NCBI RefSeq assembly: GCF_045207785.1
Contig: NZ_CP108777.1
Coordinates: forward strand, 3,069,399 to 3,133,398
Reading direction: 5' to 3'
Length of the DNA: 64,000 nucleotides
DNA from: Embleya sp045207785
GTDB taxonomy: Bacteria > Actinomycetota > Actinomycetes > Streptomycetales > Streptomycetaceae
Shown here: piece after piece, positions 27,829-36,200 of the stretch
How positions within the stretch are numbered: the first letter of the stretch is position 1
Layout: each line of letters opens with the position of its first letter
The notes under the pieces: model-generated
What the model saw: only the letters and a program-made list of their open reading frames with translations
Told to the model about the DNA's origin: nothing
Database searches by the model: none
Made by a program: the position numbers and the translations under genes

Positions 27829-28365
27829 GTGACCGTCGAACGCCTGCGCCATCTGTCCGGTCCCGAATACTCCGATATCTGGGACCGTCTCGGTGCCCGG
27901 TTCGCCTTCAGGCCCAGTGTGTGCGAGTTCCCGGGGATCACGGAACCCTCGCCGTCGATCACGTGGAGCCTGGACGCGTTGCGCGACGACCCCGGCGACC
28001 GGAACCTCGACCGTCTGGTCGACGTCGTCCAGGACGGGCTCGCCGACCGTTGCGGGCCGGGGGAGTCGCTGTGGATCCTGGACCGGCAGCACACCTGCTA
28101 CCGGCTGCGCCCGGACGTCCCGGAGACCGACATGTTCTTGCCGCGCGTGCTTGAGGGGCGCTCGCGCGAGGGTTGGCCGTTCGGCCCGTACCCGGAGGGG
28201 GACTACCATGTCTTCCTCGCGGAGGACCTTCGATTCGGCACCTTCGGGCACCCCTGGGAACACACCTTCTGCGTGTTCGGCGCGGAACTCCTGGACGAGA
28301 TCGAACAGGACGTGCAACACGTCCTGGGACGACCTCTCCGCCGGGACGGGACACCCGCCGGCTGA
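27829..28365 (+). CDS. DUF2716 family protein
   Basis: A 178-residue protein with the family's central pattern: LWILDRQHTCYRLRPD, then GPYPEGDYHVFLAEDLRFGTFGHPWEHTFCVFGAELL split by short loops. DUF2716 proteins are soluble and often lie in immunity-gene arrays of polymorphic toxin islands, so an immunity role is likely but inferred. The GTG start follows a leaderless-type -10 box. A second DUF2716 domain occurs at the end of the GNAT fusion at 29957-31249. Confidence 0.75.
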   Translation: MTVERLRHLSGPEYSDIWDRLGARFAFRPSVCEFPGITEPSPSITWSLDALRDDPGDRNLDRLVDVVQDGLADRCGPGESLWILDRQHTCYRLRPDVPETDMFLPRVLEGRSREGWPFGPYPEGDYHVFLAEDLRFGTFGHPWEHTFCVFGAELLDEIEQDVQHVLGRPLRRDGTPAG

Positions 28366-28437
28366 CCGACCCCTGCGGCGACTCGTGCTCCTGATGCCTC
28401 TCCGCCCGGCCCCGTGGTCCGTGTCGTTCCCGCGGGC

Positions 28438-28872
28438 TCAGCCGGTGTCGCTTCGGTCCTCGGCACCCAGTGCGGGGAGGAGGTGATCGAGCGACCGGAA
28501 GTCGTCGTGGGTCCTGCCTGGGGGCGGTGAGTTGAGGATTCCGATGTAGACGGGTCCGCGTGTGGTTCGTGTCCGCAGTGCGGTCCATTGGTCGAGGTCG
28601 TGTTCGGCGTACGCGTGGACCAGGACGGCGAGTCGAATTTCGTGGGCCGGGGTGAACCGGTTCTCCCGCGCGCCGAGCGGGGGCAGCAGGTGGTCGATCG
28701 AGCGGAAGTAGCCGTCGGTCGTGTCCGGGGGGAGCGTGCGGAACATTTCGAGGTACACGTTCCCGTACTTCGTCCGTGCCCGCAGCATGGTCGTCTCGTC
28801 GAGGGCGTGTTCGGCGTACTCGTGCAACACAACGAGGAGTTGCCTTCGCTGGGCATCGTCGAACCTGGTCAT
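28438..28872 (-). CDS. internally duplicated small protein, probable immunity type
   Basis: A 144-residue protein made of two copies of one ~65-residue unit. The first reads LVVLHEYAEHALDETTMLRAR...YLEMFRTLPPD...FRSIDHLLPPLGA. The second reads VLVHAYAEHDLDQWTALRTR...YIGILNSPPPG...FRSLDHLLPALGA. The copies align end to end with a YAEHxLD helix and an FRSxDHLLPxLGA end. I do not know the family. It has no export signal and lies head to tail against R1 copy 2 among immunity-like genes. Confidence 0.6.
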   Translation of the reverse strand: MTRFDDAQRRQLLVVLHEYAEHALDETTMLRARTKYGNVYLEMFRTLPPDTTDGYFRSIDHLLPPLGARENRFTPAHEIRLAVLVHAYAEHDLDQWTALRTRTTRGPVYIGILNSPPPGRTHDDFRSLDHLLPALGAEDRSDTG

Positions 28873-28900
28873 CGCCCGAGCGTATCGGGGCTCGTCCGGC

Positions 28901-29153
28901 TGCTCCGTCCCGGCTGTTTTGAAAGATCTTGTCGATCGATCATGTGTGGACCATTGGATTTGCAGAATCTGGGACTTCGGATCTTGACTGCGTGATCTGG
29001 GTTTTGCTGTCTTGCTCGACTTTGTCTGGCCTGTGTGGCCTGTGACTTTGCAGAATCTGGGACGGATGTTCAGTTCCGTTGGGAAAACCCGTAGACGGGG
29101 GATGAGGTCGCCTTGAGGATGCTGATCCTGATGTGATGCGGCGTTTACCTGCG
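28901..29153 (+). repeat. interspersed repeat family R1, copy 2
   Basis: Second copy, aligned from TGCTCCGTCCCGGCTG through the paired 16-base motifs (about 28959 and 29048) to GCGTTTACCTGC. It begins about 30 bases upstream of the start codon of the leftward duplicated-protein gene, so it probably contains that gene's promoter region. Confidence 0.85.
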
Positions 29154-29956
29154 GTCGGTTCTTCTCGCGTCGGTTGCTGGTTCGGCCGACCTCGGTCCGG
29201 GGGCGTCAGGGCCGGTTCGGTCCATGGTGCATGTCTTGCCGTCGAGGGTCGGATTGCGGATCGTCTCCGGGGTCTCCTCGAGGCCGCACTTCGGGTGCGT
29301 TCGATCGCTCTCTCCTGGTCGCCCTGGTCGAGGAGGCTCACGGCGGGGTGCGCCGCGTCGCCGACGCCTGTCCCAACCGACCACACCGATCGCCCGGTGG
29401 ATGACGATCACCGCCCGCGCCGCTCTCCACGACGCTGCGGGCGCTCACCTCGTCGCCGGTTCCCGGCGGTCGTGGCGCAACCCCGGCGGGTCGGCCGTGG
29501 TTGCCGGGGAAGCCCGGTGTGTCGGGGGCCGGCCCGTCGCCCTCACCCACCGCCGCAACCCGCACTGGCCGCAGATGGAGGAGGTGATCGACCGTATCAA
29601 CGCCGGCCTGTCGGTGGAGGCCGTGCCCGCACCGCCACCCGACCTCCTCCCGGCATGGCTTCATCGACCTCGCGGAGTGCACCGTGGCCTACGCCGTCGG
29701 CATCCTCTTCCGGTCCCGGGACTGGTTGCGCAGGGCACCGCAGCACGCCTTGGATGCCTGCCGTGACGGGGTCGGCAGGCTCCGATCCGACCTGTGGGGC
29801 GTCGGCGAGGCCGACCCGCGTGCGAAGAACACCCGGCGGTACGCGTTGTGCTCGAAGGCTTCGCGGGCTTCGTCGGAGACGCCGCCGGTGCGGGTCGCGA
29901 TCATCCCGGCCGAGCGGAATGACGTTCGTTCGACGAGGCCCGTTCGCATTTAACCG
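29154..29956. other. 800-bp stretch with decayed gene pieces
   Basis: Forward pieces such as RNPHWPQMEEVIDRINAGLSVEAVPAPPPDLLP, and then in another frame GFIDLAECTVAYAVGILFRS, look like one small protein broken by frameshifts. No start, stop and domain combination makes an intact gene. Confidence 0.4.
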
Positions 29957-31249
29957 ATGGTTTCGCGGGAACTACGGTGCTTGAATGCCGCGGTGGTCTT
30001 GGACGTGGGGGAACTGTTGGCAGCGCACGATCGCGTCCTGCGTGGCTCCGGTTCGGCGCATCCGCGGTTCGGCACGGTGGTCGAGCGGATCGGACCGTTG
30101 ACCCTCACTCACTACGGCACCCACTGCATCGTCGAGCACCGCGCTTTGGACGCCTCGACCTCGGTCGCGCGGCTTGCCGCGCAAGTGCGGCGGAGCGCGG
30201 CCGCGCGTGTGGAACCTGTGGAGTGGCGTGTGTTCGCCCACGACGCCGAAGCGTCGCAGCTGACGGCCTCGCTCGAAGCGGCGGGTTTCACCGCGGGATG
30301 GGAGCGCAGTGTCCTGGTCGGCGAAGTCGCCGAGCTCGACCTTCCCCGGCCGGAGCCGGAGTGGAAAGTCGAATCGGTCCGGTGGGACGAGCCGCAGGCG
30401 CGGCAGGCGCTGGACCTGTCCGCCGGTTCCGGGCCGCACCGCGTTCCCCTGTCGGCCTGGCACGCGATGGGCTCGATCCCATACTGGGACGTCGACGTCC
30501 GTGTGTTGACCCACCGCGGAAGGGTTACCGCGGCCTGCTGGCTGGAGTCCGTTCGGGGCACCGCGTTCGCTGCCGTCGGGGGCCTGACCGCGTCACGTCC
30601 CGAACTGCTCGCCGAGCTGCCACGTTGGCGGTTCCAGTCGCCGGCGAAGGGGTTCGTGGTCGCCGAGGCCGACGGGCAGCTGCGCAGTGCCCTCACGGCC
30701 GTCGGGTTTCGGGACGTCACGACGGTCCGGTCCCACCACTGGACCCCGCCGGGCGAACCCGCTGCGGCCCCGCCCGCGAGGCATTCCCTCCACGACGCCG
30801 GGTCCGGACGGATAGCGCGTCGCTGTGAGGCCCGCGTCGGCTTCGACTACGCCGGCGGGAGTGGACGGTATACCGCGCCGCTCGACTCGCGCCGCTGGTT
30901 CTACGGCATGCTCGACCGCGGCACTCCGGCGATTGCAGCCGCCGAAGGCGTCATCGAGCGGGGCCTGCGCGCCTGCGTCCGGCCCGGCGAATGGGTCTAC
31001 GAGTGTCGCCCCTATCTCAATGGCTGGGAGTTCGACCCGCACCGCGTCGGTGGCCCGGGACAGCCGCCCTGGCCGGGTGGCGCCATCGCCGACGACGAGT
31101 TCCAGTTCCTCGCCACCGCGGACGCCCGCCTCGGCACGTTCGCCCACTACGCCGAACAAACCCTCGTCGTCTTCGGAGAGGACCTCATCGAGCAGGTCGC
31201 GAATGACTTGGACCACCTACTCGGTGGCGGCGTCTGGACCTTCGGTTGA
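29957..31249 (+). CDS. GNAT-like domain fused to DUF2716
   Basis: A 430-residue protein. The N-terminal 270 residues resemble a GNAT acetyltransferase-type fold (SQLTASLEAAGFTAGWERSVLVGEVAELDLP, then TAACWLESVRGTAFAAVGGLTA), though the acetyl-CoA loop is not classical. The C-terminal 150 residues are a DUF2716 domain (WVYECRPYLNGWEFDPHR, then FQFLATADARLGTFAHYAEQTLVVFGEDLI). The join lies around residue 275. It is bounded by R1 copies 2 and 3. Fusion of a putative immunity domain to an enzyme-like domain is unusual; its role is unknown. A later in-frame start is possible because no ribosome-binding site is clear at 29957. Confidence 0.65.
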   Translation: MVSRELRCLNAAVVLDVGELLAAHDRVLRGSGSAHPRFGTVVERIGPLTLTHYGTHCIVEHRALDASTSVARLAAQVRRSAAARVEPVEWRVFAHDAEASQLTASLEAAGFTAGWERSVLVGEVAELDLPRPEPEWKVESVRWDEPQARQALDLSAGSGPHRVPLSAWHAMGSIPYWDVDVRVLTHRGRVTAACWLESVRGTAFAAVGGLTASRPELLAELPRWRFQSPAKGFVVAEADGQLRSALTAVGFRDVTTVRSHHWTPPGEPAAAPPARHSLHDAGSGRIARRCEARVGFDYAGGSGRYTAPLDSRRWFYGMLDRGTPAIAAAEGVIERGLRACVRPGEWVYECRPYLNGWEFDPHRVGGPGQPPWPGGAIADDEFQFLATADARLGTFAHYAEQTLVVFGEDLIEQVANDLDHLLGGGVWTFG

Positions 31250-31395
31250 GCACTCGGGTGACGCCCCGTCATCAACTCGTGAATATCCTGTCCGAGCCGA
31301 CTTCCCTGCCGCGAACTCGTGGAGCGCGTCCCCACCGAGGCCGCGGTGGCGCTCGTTGCATCAACCTCTCCACCGGGCTCGGCCCGGCTGTCGCC

Positions 31396-31606
31396 TGCCC
31401 CGTCCTGGCTGTTTTGAAGCCTCTTGTCGATTGATCATGTGTTGACCATTGGATTTGCAGAATCTGGGACTTTGGATCTTGGCTGCGTGGCCTGGGTTTT
31501 GCTGCCTTGCTCGACCTTGTCTGACCTCTGGCCCGAGGCTTTGCAGAATCTGGGACGGATGTTCAGTTCCGTTGGGAAAACCCGTGGACGGAGGACGAAG
31601 TTGCCC
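31396..31606 (+). repeat. interspersed repeat family R1, copy 3
   Basis: Third copy, from CGTCCTGGCTGTTTTGAA through two 16-base motifs to TTCCGTTGGGAAAACCCG. It lacks the ~40 bases shared by the right ends of copies 1 and 2. Same orientation as the others, 150 bases after the GNAT-DUF2716 gene. Confidence 0.85.
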
Positions 31607-31730
31607 TATCGGTGGCCGTTCGTGTCGTTCCTGATCGGTGTCCTCTTTCCGATGGCCACCCCGGCGGGTGAGGCCTGGAACGCCCGGTCGACGGGTCTTG
31701 GCGCGGTTGAGCCGAACCGGTGTCGCGGGC

Positions 31731-31807
31731 GCGACGGTTCCTGCGGCGCCATCTCGGTTTTCTGTCGAGTTTTCCTGTCTGGTTTTCCTCACGACTTTCG
31801 GGTCGGG
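31731..31807 (+). repeat. interspersed repeat family R2, copy 2
   Basis: Near-identical to 26531-26606. Here it lies about 125 bases beyond R1 copy 3, whereas the first copy lies immediately before R1 copy 1. Confidence 0.75.
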
Positions 31808-32653
31808 TTGTCGATATGACGCCCCGGGCCTGTCGATGGCGCTGTGTGGTGTTGCCAGGCGTCTCTGGTGGTATGTGGCGGATCGGGGCGTGAGGGCCAC
31901 AGGAGGGCGTCCAGGCCGCTTGTGGAGTGGTTACTGGTGGTTGCCGGGCCGGGCTTGTGGTAGCTGTGGAGGACTGGTTCGATGTGCCTGCGGGTCGGTG
32001 CCGGTTCGCCGTTGGGTGCGGGTGGTGGGGCCGCGGAGCGGGCCGGGTCCGGTTGTGAAGTTGCGGTTGGGTGTCGTGGTGGCCGCGTGAGTATGTCGTC
32101 GATGGTGTGACAGATCTGCCTGGTCACAGCCACGTAGGGTCCTGGTCGCGTCATTTCGGCGCGGTTTCGCGGCGTCATGGAAACGACGTTCCGCAGGTCG
32201 GCGTCCTGCAACTTCCCCTTGCGTCGCCCGTTGTCCGGCTTTTACCAGAACGTCGTGCCCGCGTCATCGGAATGCCGTTCGGAGCGTGAGGGGCTGCCGA
32301 CCACCTGCGCCCCGATGGGTGCCTGCTCGGTGACGGGCGGTTGGCCTGTGGTGCCGCAGGGTTTGAGAAGGCCGCGCAGCGCGATCGGGAATTCCCTGTG
32401 GTGGGTGGTGTGTTCGTTGGTCGGGGCCGCTCTCGGTGGCCGTTCGTGTCATTTCCGACCTGTGCCCTCTCCGACGGCTTGGCGGCGGATGAGGCCCGAG
32501 CCACCGCTGGCGCGGTTCGAGGCCCCATCCCGATCGCGGACTACGCGCGGCGCCCCGGGACCACCCACTGCCTCGGATCACCATCCAGGCGCCGGACCGG
32601 CTCACGCCCTTGCCTGGGGACTTCCACCCACTGGGGAGGCGGGCCCGTGGCGG
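31808..32653. other. 840-bp gap with repeat R3 copy 2 and no intact gene
   Basis: R3 copy 2 is at 32341-32398. A stretch near 32400-32490 resembles 31600-31680 (GTGGCCGTTCGTGTC... and GATGAGGCC), another diverged repeat. A leftward frame around 31800-32200 (VAVTRQICHTIDDILTRP...) may be a relic; I do not recognise it. Confidence 0.45.
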
Positions 32654-32824
32654 CTACTTCTTGGCTCGCTCGGTCTGCGCCACCAGGTACCGCGCGTACA
32701 ACTCGCGCCCCCCGAGCACAAGCAGCGGCGCCAGCCCGATCAAAACGCCCACCCAGGACGTGGACATGGCCAACACCACCACCAGTAATACGCACGCGAC
32801 CACAGCCGTCGTCGTCGTACTCAT
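32654..32824 (-). CDS. small membrane protein
   Basis: A 56-residue protein starting at the ATG at 32824, five bases after GAGGGGG. Residues 6-40 are almost wholly hydrophobic (TAVVACVLLVVVLAMSTSWVGVLIGLAPLLVLGG), enough for one long or two short membrane helices. A basic tail (RARYLV-type, ending RAKK) should stay in the cytoplasm. Function unknown. Confidence 0.55.
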   Translation of the reverse strand: MSTTTTAVVACVLLVVVLAMSTSWVGVLIGLAPLLVLGGRELYARYLVAQTERAKK

Positions 32825-32854
32825 TTCGCCCCCTCGCAACGGCCCCGATGGCCG

Positions 32855-33039
32855 TCAACCATCGAACAGTACGGCCGGCCACCGGCCCAAGCCACTCCCG
32901 TTGGCCACCACGACCCCGCCGCCGTCGCCGCTCGCGGCAGCGAGCGTCGCTTGACGCAGCGCCGACTCCGCATCGTGGCGCTGCCGCCTGTCAGCGCGAC
33001 GCGTTCGCCGCGCACCACGGTGGTGTACCCCTCGGCCAT
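32855..33039 (-). pseudogene. small frameshifted gene
   Basis: Two leftward frames join into one ~62-residue protein: MAEGYTTVVRGERVALTGGSA, then after a frame change near 32985, DAESALRQATLAAASGDGG and a final VANGSGLGRWPAVLFDG with a stop at 32855. Both halves have normal coding bias, so a recent frameshift or a sequencing error is likely. Family unknown. Confidence 0.45.
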
Positions 33040-33209
33040 CGACCCCGCAAGGTTCTGTGGTTTCGCCCGTGCTTGCTGTCTCGTCCGGCTGCCGCGTTCT
33101 GCGGTGTGTGGACACATTCGACCGTTTCCGCGGCGGGGTGGTCGGTGTGCGCGTCGGCGTACTCGGTGTTGCTGCCGGCATGCGGCTGTTTGGCGCCTGT
33201 CGCCTGTCG

Positions 33210-33250
33210 CACCGCGGCCCCGCACCCGGTGTGGGTGAGGGGCCGCGGTG
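33210..33250 (-). terminator. terminator of the FG-GAP protein gene
   Basis: A 12-bp perfect outer stem (CACCGCGGCCCC with GGGGCCGCGGTG) enclosing a second 5-bp stem (CACCC/GGGTG), about 30 bases beyond the stop codon at 33280. Confidence 0.75.
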
Positions 33251-33279
33251 TGAGGTGGTGTCGCTACAGGCTTGAGCCG

Positions 33280-36200
33280 TTATGGGGTGAGGTTGGGGTA
33301 GGTGTGGAGGGTGCCGTCGTCCCAGATGGCGATGAGGTCGGCGTGGGGGTTGTCGTCGAGGTTGCCGGCGGTGATGTCGCGGATGGTGCTCCAGCTGTTG
33401 TTGGGCCATAGGGGGATGGCGGGGTTGAGGGCGGCGCCGTTGGTGGTGGTGCCGCGTCCGGTGTAGAGGTAGAGGTTTCCGGCGCCGCTGACGGCGACGA
33501 GGTCGGCTTTGCCGTCGGTGTTGAAGTCGCCTCCGGCGGTCAGGCGCATGCCCTTCCAGGTTTGGTCGGGCCACATGGAGATGGCGGGGCCGAGGTGGGT
33601 GTTGCCGTCGCCGGGGTAGAGCATGAGGCTGCCGTCGTCCCAGATGGCGGCGATGTCGCTTTTGCCGTCGTTGTTGAAGTCGCCGCCGGTGATGGCGCCC
33701 ATGCCTTGCCAGCCGTTGTCGGGCCACAGGGGGACGCCGGGGGCGAGGGTGCCGTCGCCGTGGCCGGCGTACAGCCACAGGTAGCCGTTCATGCTGAGGC
33801 CGACGAGGTCGTCGTGGGCGTCGCCGTTGAAGTTGCCCGCGGTGACGGCGGCCATGCCCTGCCATCCGGCGTCGGGCCACAGCCCGGTGGGGGGCCTGAG
33901 GGTGCCGTCGGGGTTGGTGGCGTGCAGCCACAGCGAGCCGCTGTCGTCGATGGTGACGACGTCGGTGCGGCCGTCGCCGGTGAGGTCGGCGGTGGCGATG
34001 TCGCGCTGCGGCGCGTAGGGGGTGTCGACGGCTGCGCCGGGGGTCCAGTGGATGTAGCCGCCCTGGAAGTCGGAGCGGCGTCCGCCGAAGGCTGTGTATT
34101 CGTCGCTGGTGGGGAAGCCGAGGTAGCCGTTCTCCCAGCCGAGGGCTGCCCAGCGGTCGCGGATGGCGCCGTAGACCGCTTGGGCGCCGGTGGCGGTGGA
34201 CCAGTAGATGGAGGCGTCGTCGGTGGTGGAGCCGGGGAGGCGGAAGTGGTTGTATGCGCCCGGTTTGTCGGGGGTGGTGGTCTGGTCGGTGGAGGGCAGG
34301 CCCAGGAAGCCGCGGGCGCCGCCGAGGGATTCCCAGTGGTCGTAGATGTCGCCGTGGAGTTCGTGGACGCCGGCGTTGCCGGCGGTGATGGCGCCGGCTC
34401 CGTTGGCGGGGGTGCCGGTGAAGCGGCTGATCGCGCCGAATCTGGTGCCGGCGCCGTCCAGGAGCGGTGTCTCGTCGCTGACGGGGTATCCGAGGATGCC
34501 GCGGGTTCCGCCGCCTGCGAGCCACTTGTCGCGGACGGTGCCGCGGACGATCCAGGCGCCCGTGTAGCGGGAGTAGTTGATGGAGGCGGCGGCGGTGGCG
34601 TCGCCGCTGTCGGCTTCGAAGTCGGCCCACCAGCCGTCGCCGTCGCCGTCGCGGACGGTGCCGGTGACGGGGTAGCCCAGCTCGCCGGTCAGTTCGCCGG
34701 AGGCGATGTACTTGGCGAGGACGGGCCCGCACAGTTTGACCGCGTCCGGTGTGGTGCGTGCGGTGGCGGAGGGGTAGGTGCGGCAGGTGTCGTCGGGGGT
34801 GGTGCGGTTGGCGAGGAGGATGCCGGGAGCGAACGCGGTGGAACTGCCGGGCTTGTTGGCCAGGACGATGTAGATGCCGCCGTCGAGTGCCTGGGCCCAC
34901 AGGTCGGCGCGGTCGTCGCCGTCGAGGTCGCCGTCGGCGCGCAGGGTGGGGTAGGCGGTGACGGTCAGGTCCGAGGCGATGCGTACGCGGGTGGAGTTGT
35001 CGGCCAGGGCGGCTGGGTCGGTGACGCCGGCCGTGACGCGCGAGGGGTACTGGTAGAGCGCGCCGTCGCGGCGGTCGCGGGCCCACAGGTCGGGGCGTTG
35101 GTCGCCGGTGACGTCGCCGGGCGCGAGGAGGTCGTAGTTCGTCCAGTCCCCGGTGCCCAGGAAGCGGGCGGTGGTTCGGAACTGGCCGGGGACGCCGTTG
35201 CCCGACATCAGGTACAGGCGTGAGGTTCCGGCCGTCTTCTCGGCGGGGGTCTGTTCGACGACGAACAGGTCCATGGTGCGGTCGCCGTCGACGTCGCCGG
35301 CCGCGATCATCTGCCGGACGGCGTTCCAGGTGTTCGCGTCGTAGCCGGGGCAGACCCGGTCGGCGGCGGCGGGGTTGTCGCAGTGGGGCGGCCGGGTGAC
35401 CTCGCGGCGGTTCCTGGGGCCGTAGTACTGGTTGTCGTTGGCGGCCAGGCCCTTGGGGTTGGCGTTGGGGATGGCCCTGGTCTCGCTGTTGCGGTAGGTG
35501 TACAGGTGGCCGTCGGCCAGCGCCCACAGGTCGTCGGCTTGTGCTCCGGCGCCGCCGCGGTGGGTGAACAGGGCGCCCTGCCAGGTCGGGGCGGCCGGGT
35601 TCATCGGGCCGGTGGCCGCGCGGGAGGCGAGTCGGCCGCCCTTCCTGGGGTCGGATCCGGCGTCGTACATGACCAGGTCGCCGGTGTCGGCGACGGTGAG
35701 CATGTCCACGCGGGTGTCGCCGGTGATGTCGCCCAGGCGGATGGTCGCGGCCGGGTTCATCGGCGCGTAGAAGTCGTAGGTGGCGTTCTGGGTCTGGTTT
35801 CCGGCGCGGTCCACCGCTCGCACGGTGAGCGTGTTCCCGGACCATCCCGGTACCGGGAGGTCGACGATTTCCCAGGTGTGCTTCTGTTCGTTCCAGGTGG
35901 CCTGGTTGGCGGGCCCGACCGGCATGACGGCGTTGAGGACGTACTCGACGCGGTCCACGCCCGATTCGCCGTCGCGCGCGGTGACGGTGAAGGTGCCCTT
36001 GTCGCCCGCGGGCTTGTTGCTGCCGCTCGCGGGATAGTCGGTGCTGGTGATGCCGGTGACCTCGGGCACGGTGCCGTCGACGGTGAAGGCGCAACTGTCG
36101 GACCAGGCGGACTCCATGCCGCCGCTGCCGTCGCCGCCCTTGACGCTCCACCGGAAGTCGTGCCCGGACACGAGCACGTCCACGGGGGCGTAGCCGTGGC

